Origin: Rivularia sp. MS3
Lineage (GTDB): Bacteria; Cyanobacteriota; Cyanobacteriia; Cyanobacteriales; Nostocaceae
DNA length: 64,000 nt
NCBI GenBank assembly: GCA_019192545.1
Contig: JAHCMI010000034.1
Span: 1-64,000 of the forward strand
Direction of reading: 5' to 3'
Of the stretch, positions 28,053-37,810 are shown in pieces. A program made the position numbers and the translations under genes. How positions within the stretch are numbered: position 1 is the stretch's first letter; each line of letters begins with the position of its first letter. The notes beneath the pieces were generated by a model. It was not told the DNA's origin. It did no database searches and worked only from the letters and a program-made list of their open reading frames with translations.

Positions 28053-29009
28053 ATGCCGAAAGTATCTGTGATTATTCCAACTTATAACGCCATGAGGTTT
28101 CTGCCAGAAACTCTCAAAAGTATTTTTAGACAGACTTTTACCGACTTTGAAATATTAATTGTTAATGATGGTAGTTCTGATGATATTGTGGAATGGGTTT
28201 CACAAATAACAGACCCGCGAGTTAAATTGATTTCGCAAGTAAATCAGGGTGTGTCCGCAGCACGAAATACTGGAATTCGCAACGCTCAAGGAGAGTATAT
28301 TGCTTTTATTGATGCCGATGATTTATGGGAAGCAACAAAGTTAGAAAAGCAAGTTAAGTGTATGCAAGCTAATCCCAATGTCGGTTTAGTTTATACCTGG
28401 ACGGCTTTTATAGACGAGTTTGGTAAACCCACAGGAATATCGAAGGTTTCTCATTCTCAAGGAGATGTATGGGAAGAAATTGTGATTCAAGATATGATAT
28501 CTACCGGTACTTCGGCAATGGTTCGTGCTGAATGCTTTGATAAAGTAGGTCTTTTTGATGTAAGACTAAGTATCGGAGAAGATAGAGATATGTGGACTCG
28601 GATTGCTGCCATGTATCATTTTGCAGTCGTAAAAGAATTTTTAACTCTTTATCGGAGACATTCTCACAATACAACTATAAGTAATGATAAAATAATTCCT
28701 CAATTGTCTTTGGTAATTGAAAAAACTTTTGCAAATGCTCCAAAGCACTTACTCTATTTAAAGGATCGTAGCTACTGCTGGATTAATATTTATGCGGCTT
28801 GGTCTTCTATTCAAGAGGAGAAAGACTACGAGCAAGCGGTATTCTATCGCAGACAAGCAGTCCAACATTATCCTCGAATACGTTTTACATCAATGTATTT
28901 ACGCCAGACTATAGCTATAACAATGTTAGCCTTATTAGGAACTCGAAATTACGGTAAAGTGCGGGGGCTTAGAAAAACCTTATTTAATCGGAACAGCGGT
29001 ATTGTTTGA
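28053..29009 (+). CDS. Family 2 glycosyltransferase, copy 2 of duplicated pair
   Basis: A 318-residue GT-A transferase, paralogous to 25422-26372. Motifs are SVIIPTYNAMRFLPETLKSI, ILIVNDGSSDD, GVSAARNTGIRNAQGEYIAF and IDADDLWE. The second aspartate of the DDGS site is kept but the first is Asn (NDGS), which is common in GT2. Divergence from copy 1 is greater than in the GT4 pair, mostly in the C-terminal half. It probably adds a different sugar or linkage in the same repeat unit. Confidence 0.91.
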   Translation: MPKVSVIIPTYNAMRFLPETLKSIFRQTFTDFEILIVNDGSSDDIVEWVSQITDPRVKLISQVNQGVSAARNTGIRNAQGEYIAFIDADDLWEATKLEKQVKCMQANPNVGLVYTWTAFIDEFGKPTGISKVSHSQGDVWEEIVIQDMISTGTSAMVRAECFDKVGLFDVRLSIGEDRDMWTRIAAMYHFAVVKEFLTLYRRHSHNTTISNDKIIPQLSLVIEKTFANAPKHLLYLKDRSYCWINIYAAWSSIQEEKDYEQAVFYRRQAVQHYPRIRFTSMYLRQTIAITMLALLGTRNYGKVRGLRKTLFNRNSGIV

Positions 29010-29131
29010 TAATATCTCTTTAAACTCGTGCGGAGTGATGAGTTATGAGTGTAATGTTAGTGCCTAATATCCTAAATACCCAATGCTCAAATTCATTGCA
29101 AACATACAAATAAAGTATATTTCTTATAAAT

Positions 29132-30517
29132 ATGGGAATACGCAATCGAGCCGTTAAGGGCGGATTTATTATGGTTATTCGTCAAGGTTTGGGTATTTTA
29201 CTCAGCTTGGCGAGCGTTATTTTTATTACAAGAGTTATTGGTCCCGAGCAGTATGGTTTTTTTGGTGCGGCTTCAGGAATTGCTACTTTTCTCTACCGTT
29301 TGGGACCTTGGGGTTTAGATGTTTATTTGGTGCGTAAAACTGAGAACCCAGAGCAGCAAGAATATAATCAAGCTTTTACTATTTTACTAGCCGTTAGTAC
29401 GGTATTTGCTTTAAGTCTGATTTTGGGAAGAGATATTATTGGTAATATTCTCAGAATAGAAGAAGTTTCACCACTTTTATTTACTTTAGCTTTTACAATT
29501 CCCCCTTTCCTTTTAAAAGTACCTGCAACAGCCAAACTCGAACGAGATTTAAATTTTCAACGAATTGCTTTCAACGAATTAATCAGCCAAATTACCTATT
29601 ACATCGTTGCTATCCCGATGGCATTTCAAGGCGCTGGTGCTTGGGCACCGGTAACGGGTTTATTAGTGCAAAACTATATTTTATTTATACTGAGTCAAAC
29701 AGGTGCCAACTTAAAATTCGGTTTGGCTTGGAACCCTAAATTAGCTAAAGAAATAATCGGTTTCGGTTTTACTTTTTCAGCATCTAGCTGGACTTGGGAA
29801 TTACGAACATTAGTTAATCCAGTAATTGTAGGGCGCTTTGCTGGTGCCGAAGCAGTTGCCTTTGTGGCTTTAGCCATACGGTTAGTAGAAATGCTTTCCT
29901 TTGTTAGATATATTGCTTGGCGTTTGGCGATCGCTGCTTTAGCAAAATTCAAAGAAAATAAACCTCGTTTGCGTAGTAGCGTTGAAGAAGGAATGCATTT
30001 ACTAGCTTTGAGTGTGGGTTTGCCAATGGCAGGTTTTTCCTTAGCAGGGCCAATAATATTAAATATAGTCTTTGGTAAAAATTGGAATCCAGTACTAGAA
30101 GTATATCCATTTATAGCAGTTAGCTACATTGCTTATTCAGTCTTGAATTTACATACTTCTGTACTTTACTTACTAGGTAAAAACATGCGAGTTACCTGGT
30201 TTAATTTAGTTCACGTCATACTATTTATAGGTGCGGCGTTTGTATTAGTCCCAAAACTGGGAATGATTGGATATGGATGGGCTGAAATATGTACTTTATT
30301 TAGCTATATTATCCTACATTTATACGTTTCCAAAGAAATTGGTACGCCAAACTATACAACTGCTTTTATTTGGTTTACTCTTTCAATTAGTGTATTAATT
30401 ATCGGCACCCTCGAAAGTCCGTTACGTTATTTTTCTGTATTGTTATTATTGCTTCCTTTAATATCAACAAAAGAAAGAAATAATTTGTGGGGATATTATC
30501 AGATATTAAGGTCGTAA
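29132..30517 (+). CDS. Wzx-like polysaccharide flippase (MATE/MOP superfamily)
   Basis: A 461-residue membrane protein with about 12 hydrophobic helices. The N-terminus (VKGGFIMVIRQGLGILLSLA, then SVIFITRVIGPEQYGFFGAA) is characteristic of the polysaccharide biosynthesis/Wzx family. It should flip the undecaprenyl-linked repeat unit across the plasma membrane for the Wzy-like polymerase at 22593. It is the last gene of the plus-strand glycan operon before the insertion sequence. No strong SD; the ATG at 29132 precedes the first helix properly. Confidence 0.9.
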   Translation: MGIRNRAVKGGFIMVIRQGLGILLSLASVIFITRVIGPEQYGFFGAASGIATFLYRLGPWGLDVYLVRKTENPEQQEYNQAFTILLAVSTVFALSLILGRDIIGNILRIEEVSPLLFTLAFTIPPFLLKVPATAKLERDLNFQRIAFNELISQITYYIVAIPMAFQGAGAWAPVTGLLVQNYILFILSQTGANLKFGLAWNPKLAKEIIGFGFTFSASSWTWELRTLVNPVIVGRFAGAEAVAFVALAIRLVEMLSFVRYIAWRLAIAALAKFKENKPRLRSSVEEGMHLLALSVGLPMAGFSLAGPIILNIVFGKNWNPVLEVYPFIAVSYIAYSVLNLHTSVLYLLGKNMRVTWFNLVHVILFIGAAFVLVPKLGMIGYGWAEICTLFSYIILHLYVSKEIGTPNYTTAFIWFTLSISVLIIGTLESPLRYFSVLLLLLPLISTKERNNLWGYYQILRS

Positions 30518-30910
30518 TGAAGTTAAAGGTCAAAGCTTAAAGGTTAAAGTTTGTATATTTTAAATATACTAATAATGTTTATGATTACGGAAAGATTTGA
30601 GGTTTTGAAATTGTAGGTTAGGTTAAACGCAAAAGTAATGTTTATATTTTACGAAAGGTTTAGTATGCGTCGTAATTAAACATTAACGTTTTATTTTTAT
30701 ATTAAGAGCAAGAATATTTGTATCAGACTTATAAAGTGTTTTAACAACAGCTAAATCGCGATTGCGAATTAATTACTTTTTTCTTAATCAATGGTGCGTG
30801 ACGCTATAAATTTAATTGATTCGTTGATTCATTTTAACTATTTCGCAGCACCACACACCCTGAAAAACTGAATTTTTTGTTTGATTCTATATGGTGATGT
30901 TGGGTTACAT
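30518..30910. other. Spacer between flippase gene and insertion sequence
   Basis: 393 bases without a gene. It starts with a few GGTCAAA/GGTTAAA-type heptamers (30530-30550). The right end (from about 30897) is the left half of the dispersed TGTTGGGTT repeat into which the IS inserted. The target duplication copy TTACAT is at 30905-30910. Confidence 0.45.
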
Positions 30911-33129
30911 CCCACATTCCGCACCCTAAGTTTCAGAAAAAGGCAAAAACAGATTTTTTAGTATTTTAGTACTATTAGGTACAAGTTTTAAAAAGGAACT
31001 ATTAATAATAAATTGCATTAGTGATAATACATAGTTACTAAAAAGATTTTGAGGCTAAATCCTTACTTGAAGTTACATGAAAGAGTAAAAATAATTTATA
31101 ACGAACAAAAAATGTCAAAATGAAAGCAGAAATCTCCCTATTTAATTCTGTTGTGATGTTTGATATCAAAGACGTTGAAATAAAAAACATAGACCATTTG
31201 GGTATAGTCGCGGGGATAGTAGATTCGATTGGACTAGTAGAAATAATTAACGAGTCAATCGGTGTAAATGAAAACGAAAAAGTTAATGCAGGACAAGTTG
31301 TAAAAGCAATGATTTTAAATGGTTTAGGATTTGTTTCTAAGCCTTTATACATGTTTCCTAAATATTTTGAATCAATTCCTTGCGAACATTTAATAGGTCC
31401 TGGAGTAAAAGCAGAATACTTAAATGACGATAAACTGGGTAGAGTAATGGATAAATTATTTATTAAAGGGCTTGATTCAATATTTTTGTCAATTACTTTA
31501 AATGTCATTAAAAAGTTTAAAATATCTTTATCGACATCACATTTAGACTCATCATCTATACACTTGCATGGAGAACATAATTCAAGTTTACCTGAAGTAG
31601 TATTTGATTATCAAAAAGTAGAAAATAGCCTTTTGGAAGAAGAATTAGAGACTAAATCATTACAACCGATAAATATTACATACGGGTATTCTCGTGACCA
31701 CAGACCAGATTTAAAACAATTTTTAATAGAACTGATATGTAGTGATGACGGAGATATACCAATATTCTTGAAATCAGCATCTGGCAATATTGTTGATTCT
31801 TCATGTTTTGGTCAAATTCTAGTTGATTATAAAAAGCAACTACAATTTGATAGTTTAATGGTTGCTGATTGTGCGTTATATACAGAAAATAATATTAAAT
31901 TAATGTCAGATACAAAGTGGCTATGTAGAGTACCTTTGAGTATTAAAGAAGCAAAGTTATTAACATCAACCCTACCAGAATCAGAATTTATTGAAAGTGA
32001 ATTGAAGCATTATTCATATGTTGCGAAAAAAATTACTTATGCAGGTATAGAGCAAAGATGGTTAGTTGTACAAAGTCAAGAAAGAAGGAAAGCTGATTTA
32101 CAGAAGTTATCACAGAAAATTACTAAGAATGAAGAAAAAATTAACAGTGAGTTAAAAAAGTTATCGAAGGAAAAATTCGCTTGTGAGACTGATGCAATTA
32201 AAGAATTATCGAAATTATCTAAAAAATTTAAATATCATCAAATAAATAAAGTTTCTGTAATTGAAAATACCCAAAGCTCGGGAAAACAAGAAAAGTTTTA
32301 CCAAGTATCAGCAACAATTATGGAGGATAAAGATAAAATTAATCCGTCAATCTTAAGTGCAGGAAGATTTATAATTGCGACGAATATCGTAGAAGAAGCT
32401 GAACTTGATAATACGTCTATGATTTATAAATATAAAGCACAGCAATCTTGCGAACGTGGATTTAGCTTTCTTAAAGACCCACTATTTTTTGCTGACAGTA
32501 TTTACTTAAAAACACCTGAAAGAATTGAAGCATTGGCAATGATAATGGGTCTATGCCTATTAGTTTATAAGCTTGCACAAAGGCAATTAAGACTTGCTTT
32601 GTATGAGTCGCAACTAAAAATTAAAAATCAGTTAGGCAAACCTACAGATACCCCAACACTAAAATGGATATTTCAATGTTTTCAATCAGTTCATATCGTT
32701 AACTTTAATAATCAAAAACAAGTTTCTAATTGGAATGAAGAAAGAGATTTTATTCTGAAATTATTACCTAACCATTGTCACTCTTATTATAGTTTTATTA
32801 CATAAAGATAAAATAATTTTTACAATTTTATAGCCATACAAGTTATTTCCATATTTTGTTGATAGCTTATGGATACTCATGTCTCACTTTCTCTTTGAAA
32901 TGCAAATGCATAAATTATTACCTTGCCAAATACAATTTAATATAGATTTTTATCTATCAAACTGAAAGATAGATGGCTTTCATCACTATTGTTTCTTATT
33001 GAGAATCGCTATGATGCCTTTTTCTCAAGATATTCCTGCTATTAAACGACATGAAGTGCTTTTTTATCCTTCTTGAATAGATTTATTTCAGTAATTACCG
33101 ATTACGACAACTTGGGTGCGGAATGTGGG
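30911..33129 (+). mobile_element. Complete IS1634-family insertion sequence (IS4 superfamily)
   Basis: 2219 bp bounded by perfect 16-bp inverted repeats, CCCACATTCCGCACCC at the left and its complement at 33114-33129. Both sides are flanked by TTACAT (30905-30910 and 33130-33135), a 6-bp target duplication. The single transposase gene is intact. Without the element and one TTACAT the flanks join into a known type of cyanobacterial intergenic repeat. The intact ends and frame suggest recent insertion. Confidence 0.92.
31120..32805 (+). CDS. IS1634-family transposase
   Basis: A 561-residue DDE transposase. The first Asp lies in STSHLDSSSIHLHGE, the second in LMVADCALYTE, and the Glu in the block YKAQQSCERGFSFLK, which fits the Y-(2)-R-(3)-E-(6)-K pattern of the IS4 superfamily with Gln in place of Arg. 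Between the second Asp and the Glu a helical, Lys-rich insertion (KLSQKITKNEEKINSELKKL) is seen. The protein is full length for the family. It lies 209 bases from the left end of the IS and 308 bases from the right. The gene is very AT-rich compared with neighbours. Confidence 0.93.
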   Translation: MKAEISLFNSVVMFDIKDVEIKNIDHLGIVAGIVDSIGLVEIINESIGVNENEKVNAGQVVKAMILNGLGFVSKPLYMFPKYFESIPCEHLIGPGVKAEYLNDDKLGRVMDKLFIKGLDSIFLSITLNVIKKFKISLSTSHLDSSSIHLHGEHNSSLPEVVFDYQKVENSLLEEELETKSLQPINITYGYSRDHRPDLKQFLIELICSDDGDIPIFLKSASGNIVDSSCFGQILVDYKKQLQFDSLMVADCALYTENNIKLMSDTKWLCRVPLSIKEAKLLTSTLPESEFIESELKHYSYVAKKITYAGIEQRWLVVQSQERRKADLQKLSQKITKNEEKINSELKKLSKEKFACETDAIKELSKLSKKFKYHQINKVSVIENTQSSGKQEKFYQVSATIMEDKDKINPSILSAGRFIIATNIVEEAELDNTSMIYKYKAQQSCERGFSFLKDPLFFADSIYLKTPERIEALAMIMGLCLLVYKLAQRQLRLALYESQLKIKNQLGKPTDTPTLKWIFQCFQSVHIVNFNNQKQVSNWNEERDFILKLLPNHCHSYYSFIT

Positions 33130-33168
33130 TTACATTTCATTCCACCCAACCTACAAATTATTTATTAT

Positions 33169-34257
33169 TTAATTTCCAATCGGTGGAGCAAGCTTTACAC
33201 GAGGTTTTCCACCACCACCAATACTATTCGGGCTATTGTTGTCTACAATATATAATGATTGAAATAACTTCATAAAATCATCGTAAAATTTGCCGTTTCT
33301 AGTTTCAAAATCATAACCGTATTTTTTCCGAAACTCTTGGGGAACTCCTTTCTCCACTGCAAAGTAATGAGCATCTCCGTATGAATCTTCTACGACGTAA
33401 GCACCGTAATTTTGCAAGGCATCAAATAACTTTTTACCTACTGGTGTTTGTAAATTAAGACTTGTTTTAGTAATTTTTGGCGGAATCGCTAGTAACGAAC
33501 CCTGAACTAAAGCATGATTGCTACCACCATATTCTTTTGCTGCATAGTTATCAGCGCGACTTGCTGGCCAGCGATACCCGCGTATTTTATTATCGTAATG
33601 TAAATATTTTTTCGCCCAAATTACCACTTTCAAAGCATGACGAATCGGCTGATTATTGGTTAATTCGCCTTTACGAATTGAGCCACCAATTGCAGATAAC
33701 CCAGAGCCAAAGTGTGCCCCTCCTATTCCTTCTCCATAAATATCTACGTTGTCATATCGCCAGCCGTATAAAGAACCTTCTTTTTGACAGCGAGCTAAGG
33801 GTGAAAGCTGTACCAATGTTCTGCCGTCTGGCATCAAGAAGGCTGAAGCGTTGTTTGGTGTATGATGTGGTTCTTTTGTCGCATCTGGAATAATTAAATT
33901 ATCGGGAACTGGGATGGCAATGTTCATGTATTTCGTACCCGTACAACGCCCTTCTCCCCAAGCTCCAGGAGCGTAAACTCGACGATAGGGATATTTATCT
34001 TTCAATTTAAAAAAATATTCTTCGTCTGCTGCTGCTTGTTTGGCTTTACCTATATTTGCCTTAACATAATGTGCATTATCCCCTATAGGCATATTCCAAA
34101 TAGATGTAGATAAAAAGGGCTGCAAAAATTTATCTCTTCTAGCAGCTTTACCAAAAGTATTTGTACAATTCCAAGAAATAGCCATAATTACGGCAATTAG
34201 GAAAACAACTAAAATACGCAGCCAAAATAGACTTCTTAAAAATGAAAGGTTTTTCAT
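33169..34257 (-). CDS. Membrane-anchored or secreted protein of unknown function
   Basis: A 362-residue protein with an N-terminal hydrophobic segment (about 11-29, FWLRILVVFLIAVIMAIS) followed by a C (WNCTNTF), so it may be an anchored or exported protein. The main body contains LSTSIWNMPIGDNAHY, PGAWGEGRCTGTKYMNIAIP, GGAHFGSGLSAIGGSIRKGE, ALVQGSLLAIPP and YGAYVVEDSYGDAHYFAVE. I know similar SIWN-PIG sequences from secreted bacterial proteins of unknown function but cannot name a family or an activity. The many Gly, His and Asp residues would suit a carbohydrate-active fold, and the glycan gene surroundings agree, but this is inference. The gene ends only 39 bases from the IS. Confidence 0.65.
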   Translation of the reverse strand: MKNLSFLRSLFWLRILVVFLIAVIMAISWNCTNTFGKAARRDKFLQPFLSTSIWNMPIGDNAHYVKANIGKAKQAAADEEYFFKLKDKYPYRRVYAPGAWGEGRCTGTKYMNIAIPVPDNLIIPDATKEPHHTPNNASAFLMPDGRTLVQLSPLARCQKEGSLYGWRYDNVDIYGEGIGGAHFGSGLSAIGGSIRKGELTNNQPIRHALKVVIWAKKYLHYDNKIRGYRWPASRADNYAAKEYGGSNHALVQGSLLAIPPKITKTSLNLQTPVGKKLFDALQNYGAYVVEDSYGDAHYFAVEKGVPQEFRKKYGYDFETRNGKFYDDFMKLFQSLYIVDNNSPNSIGGGGKPRVKLAPPIGN

Positions 34258-35108
34258 CTTTGTGAGATTACACTCTTATTTCTATTTTTATCACAAATAA
34301 TTAAGAAATAATAAAATTTTCATTTTAATAGCAATCACTATGATATGGTCACTGACCCAAATTAAATACGGCAATCATTAGCTTTGCTGAACTATAATTC
34401 CTTCATTTTTTGCAAAAATAACTTTATAAAGATTATAGATTATATGTATTTTTTAACTTTGATTAGTAAGGCATCAAAAGCATAATTTTGAAGTAAAGAT
34501 GCCTTGCTCAACTGCATAAGTCAATAGATACAATCAGGATTAACAATATTGTAGCAAGAGCCGCAAAGCTTTCAAGCAGGCTTGTTTGCGCCTCCTCTTC
34601 TAATCTTCGACTTCCAGTTAAAAATGCTGCAATCTCAATGGTAAATCCTCTTTTCTCAACCTAATTAGCGAAAAATGTTAATTAAAATGCTTTTAAGTTT
34701 TTTATTGATTTTTGATTCAAATTGATTAATTTTGATGTTATATAAAATACTCAAGCTTATTAGTATTGAATTGTCTCAAATGACTTGAGAAGATTATTTT
34801 AAAAGCTTTTCCAGATAAATTTATTTATTAATTCGTCTGTAAATACTGAAAATAAATAGTATTAAACTTTGCGTAAATACTTAACTTGTCTCAGTATTCT
34901 GATTGTCTGGCTAAGTATTTATACTTTTATGTAGTAATATAAAATAATAAAAGATAAAAAGTAACTTTTAATAAACTTTGGCTAAAAAGTGCAAAGTTGA
35001 GCGGGAAAACATCAGAAAAAAGTTTGTTTAACTGATTGGTACCCGTAAGGTTTTTTTAAACATTGAGTTTGATTCAAATTTTCATAGGTAAAGAGGTAAC
35101 AAAGGGAA
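34258..35108. other. 0.85-kb AT-rich spacer
   Basis: Between divergent genes. No convincing frame, RNA or strong palindrome; a short stem (GCAAAGC...GTTTGC) lies near 34565-34595. It should contain promoters for both sides, which I could not assign. Confidence 0.4.
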
Positions 35109-36818
35109 GTGAATTCACAAACCCTCACACAAAACAATCGTAAGTACGATGCACGTCAAATAGCGCGATTCTATCGCCTTCGTCCCTGGCTGGGTTGGGC
35201 ACGTGCAACCACAATCGTCTTTAACTTCATCTGGTTTATTTTTGGTTTGAAGTGGGATGATTTTCGGGGAGTAGCCGAACGTAATAAATTAAGGCGAGCA
35301 GTTCAGCTACGAAAAATACTGGTAAGTCTTGGGCCAACGTTTATTAAAGTTGGTCAAGCCCTGTCAACTCGTCCCGATTTAATCCGTAAAGATTTCTTAG
35401 AAGAACTGGTCAAATTACAAGACCAGCTGCCACCCTTTGATAATGCTATTGCTTTGAGACAAATTCAAAGCGAATTAGGTCATTCAATCAAAGAGATGTT
35501 TAGCGAACTTTCCCCGGTTCCGGTTGCTGCTGCAAGTTTGGGCCAAGTTTACCGGGGTCGTTTGCATACAGGTGAAGAAGTTGCAGTCAAAGTACAGCGA
35601 CCGAATTTACGTCCAATACTTTCACTTGACTTGTACTTGATGCGGTGGGCTGCGGGGTGGTTAGCTCCTTGGCTGCCTTTGAATTTGGGACACGACTTGA
35701 CGTTAATCGTAGATGAGTTCGGTACCAAATTATTCGAGGAGATTGATTATTTAAACGAAGGTCGTAATGCAGAAAGGTTTGCCACAAACTTTCGCAATGA
35801 CCCCCGCGTCAAGGTTCCGGCGATTTACTGGCGCTACACTTCTACTCGCGTCTTAACTTTAGAATGGCTTAACGGCTTTAAGCTTACCGATACTAAAAGT
35901 ATTATTGCAGCAGGTTTAGACCCACAACAGGTGATTGAAATTGGTGTAACTACAGGTTTACAGCAATTATTGGAACACGGCTTCTTTCATGCTGACCCCC
36001 ATCCGGGCAATTTATTTGCTATGCCCGATGGTAGAATGGGCTACATTGACTTTGGCATGATGGATCAGCTCGACGAAACCACCAAAGAAACTCTTGTAGA
36101 CGCTGTAGTTCATCTAATCAACAAGGATTATGCTGACCTCGCAGGAGATTACGTTAAGCTGGGTTTTCTCACCCCAGATACAGATATTCGTCCGATTGTA
36201 CCGGCTTTAGAAGCATTGCTCGGAGATGCCATTAATCGTAACGTTGGCGATTTCAACTTCAAAACAATAACTGATGAGTTTTCTAAACTCATGTATGAAT
36301 TTCCTTTCCGAGTCCCTGCTAAATTTGCTTTAATTATTCGTTCCTTGGTGACTCAGGAAGGTATTGCCCTATCGTTAAATCCCAACTTCAAAATTGTAGA
36401 AGTGGCATATCCTTATGTCGCAAGACGGTTGTTGATGGGTGAATCGGCTCAACTGCGACGAAGATTGATCAACGTACTGTTTAAAGATGGTACATTCCAG
36501 TGGGAACGTTTGGAAAATATGATTGCGATCGCGCGCACTGACAACAATTTTGACTTGTTACCCACAGCGCAAATGGGTTTGCAGTATTTACTCAGCGATG
36601 AAGGTCAATTTCTTCAGCAACAGTTGATAATTGCACTTACAGAAGACGATCGCCTACATGCTCAAGAAGTACAGCGTTTGTGGAATTTAGTCAAGGATGA
36701 TTTAAACCCAACTCGTTTGTTAAGTGCGGCATTTGGAGTATTAACTCAGTACTCCAGAGAGAGAGTTGCGGCAATCTTGCCTCCATTTAGCACCTCAAGT
36801 TCGATGAAAAACACTTGA
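35109..36818 (+). CDS. ABC1/UbiB-family atypical kinase
   Basis: A 569-residue protein of the ABC1 (AarF/UbiB/COQ8) family. The signature KxGQ helix is FIKVGQALSTRPDLI, the Ala-rich loop AAASLGQVYRGRL replaces the P-loop, the kinase lysine is in VAVKVQRP, the EVD-like element is FEEIDYLNEGRNAERF, and the catalytic HADPHPGNLF and YIDFGMMD motifs are present. Two hydrophobic segments near 45-60 suggest membrane attachment. Cyanobacterial and plastid members act in prenylquinone and lipid metabolism, such as plastoquinone or tocopherol; which one applies cannot be told. The start is GTG with AAAGGGAA in front. Confidence 0.92.
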   Translation: MNSQTLTQNNRKYDARQIARFYRLRPWLGWARATTIVFNFIWFIFGLKWDDFRGVAERNKLRRAVQLRKILVSLGPTFIKVGQALSTRPDLIRKDFLEELVKLQDQLPPFDNAIALRQIQSELGHSIKEMFSELSPVPVAAASLGQVYRGRLHTGEEVAVKVQRPNLRPILSLDLYLMRWAAGWLAPWLPLNLGHDLTLIVDEFGTKLFEEIDYLNEGRNAERFATNFRNDPRVKVPAIYWRYTSTRVLTLEWLNGFKLTDTKSIIAAGLDPQQVIEIGVTTGLQQLLEHGFFHADPHPGNLFAMPDGRMGYIDFGMMDQLDETTKETLVDAVVHLINKDYADLAGDYVKLGFLTPDTDIRPIVPALEALLGDAINRNVGDFNFKTITDEFSKLMYEFPFRVPAKFALIIRSLVTQEGIALSLNPNFKIVEVAYPYVARRLLMGESAQLRRRLINVLFKDGTFQWERLENMIAIARTDNNFDLLPTAQMGLQYLLSDEGQFLQQQLIIALTEDDRLHAQEVQRLWNLVKDDLNPTRLLSAAFGVLTQYSRERVAAILPPFSTSSSMKNT

Positions 36819-36941
36819 ATAGTTGTGGGAGTCTCTGTGTAAGCCTCTCTCCAACGACGAGGGAGGTTTCCGAAAATTCAAGTAAAATGCAATACTTATC
36901 AAATAACCCCTTAGCAACCAGCATATAAATTAGGAGTTTTC

Positions 36942-37316
36942 ATGTACTATTATCCTTCAGAACCACCGTACTTAATTTTAGTTTTAGGACTTTTTATTGC
37001 TATTACTTCTGGTGCAGCATTAGACGGAACTCTAAAAACGATATCCAAAACATGGCGGAAAAAAGGTGCTGAAGATTCTGCTCCTCGTTTTTCTAATAAA
37101 CAGCTAGTAATACCATTTATCGGTATCACAATCGGAATTGGCTTATTTCTTTGCTCGGGTTTAGCAATATTTGGTTTTCCCAATTGGCTTGCTTGTGCTG
37201 TTGGTGTACCAATTACTCTTTTAACTTGCGTCTTAACTGCTTTTCAGCTAGGAAGCATGATGACTTATGCTGAAAGTAGAGGATTTCAATCTTTAGATTT
37301 AGATTCTTTTAGCTAG
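36942..37316 (+). CDS. Small conserved membrane protein, unknown function
   Basis: A 124-residue protein with three hydrophobic segments (about 10-28, 55-75, 78-105) and a hydrophilic loop (about 33-52, KTISKTWRKKGAEDSAPRFS). A good SD (AGGAG) lies 7 bases before the ATG. I do not recognise a named family; a hydrophobic small protein downstream of an ABC1 kinase might be a membrane partner. The Ser/Asp-rich C-terminus (SRGFQSLDLDSFS) is soluble. Confidence 0.75.
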   Translation: MYYYPSEPPYLILVLGLFIAITSGAALDGTLKTISKTWRKKGAEDSAPRFSNKQLVIPFIGITIGIGLFLCSGLAIFGFPNWLACAVGVPITLLTCVLTAFQLGSMMTYAESRGFQSLDLDSFS

Positions 37317-37466
37317 GAAATTATATGTAGGGAATAGGGAACAGGAAGTAGAGAAATCAAAAATTCGTCATTTATAAGTTGTTTTTTAGTAAAACTAATT
37401 TATGAATGACGAATTTTTTTTGGTAATTGCTAAATTCAAAAATTTACTTTTAAAGTACTGTTAGTG

Positions 37467-37595
37467 ATATAGCAGTTTTCACTTCAATGGAATACAAATC
37501 AAATTTATTCTTTCCAGTATCCTTTGATTAGGAAAGGAGTGCGTTTCAGCGCGGGGTGAGGTTCGAGCGTATTCGACTCAACCGAAAAGCGCTAT
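37467..37595. repeat. MITE-like repeat family B, copy 2
   Basis: It begins ATATAGCAGTTTTCACTT and ends GTATTCGACTCAACCGAAAA then GCGCTAT, as in copy 1 at 9936. The block AGGAAAGG-AGTG and the GAATACA near the left end are shared; the middle differs and is about 10 bases shorter. Confidence 0.72.
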
Positions 37596-37625
37596 GTTTA
37601 TGCAAAAATGTTCATAATTAAAAGA

Positions 37626-37663
37626 TTATGGTGCATTGTCGTATTAGCAACAACGCACCATAA
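37626..37663. repeat. Short perfect inverted repeat
   Basis: TTATGGTGCATTGT and its near-complement ACAACGCACCATAA enclose a short loop (38 bp in all). It lies between convergent genes and could serve as a bidirectional terminator, but it also resembles the GCGTAACGCACC-type repeats seen at 56180-56300. Confidence 0.55.
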
Positions 37664-37810
37664 ATTAACTGCTTCTTATTTCCTAGTCTCCTAGTACTGT
37701 TTCGCAGAAGTCAAAAGTAAGAAGTAGGAAGTCAAATTTTTTAGGCTTTTTCAGTATTTTTAATGGTTGCCTTATTTTCGCCGACTTGAACTAGTTTTTT
37801 TCATAATTAT

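Noticed and set aside
31038-31508. 156-codon minus-strand frame inside the IS
   Set aside because: It is the antisense shadow of the transposase gene.
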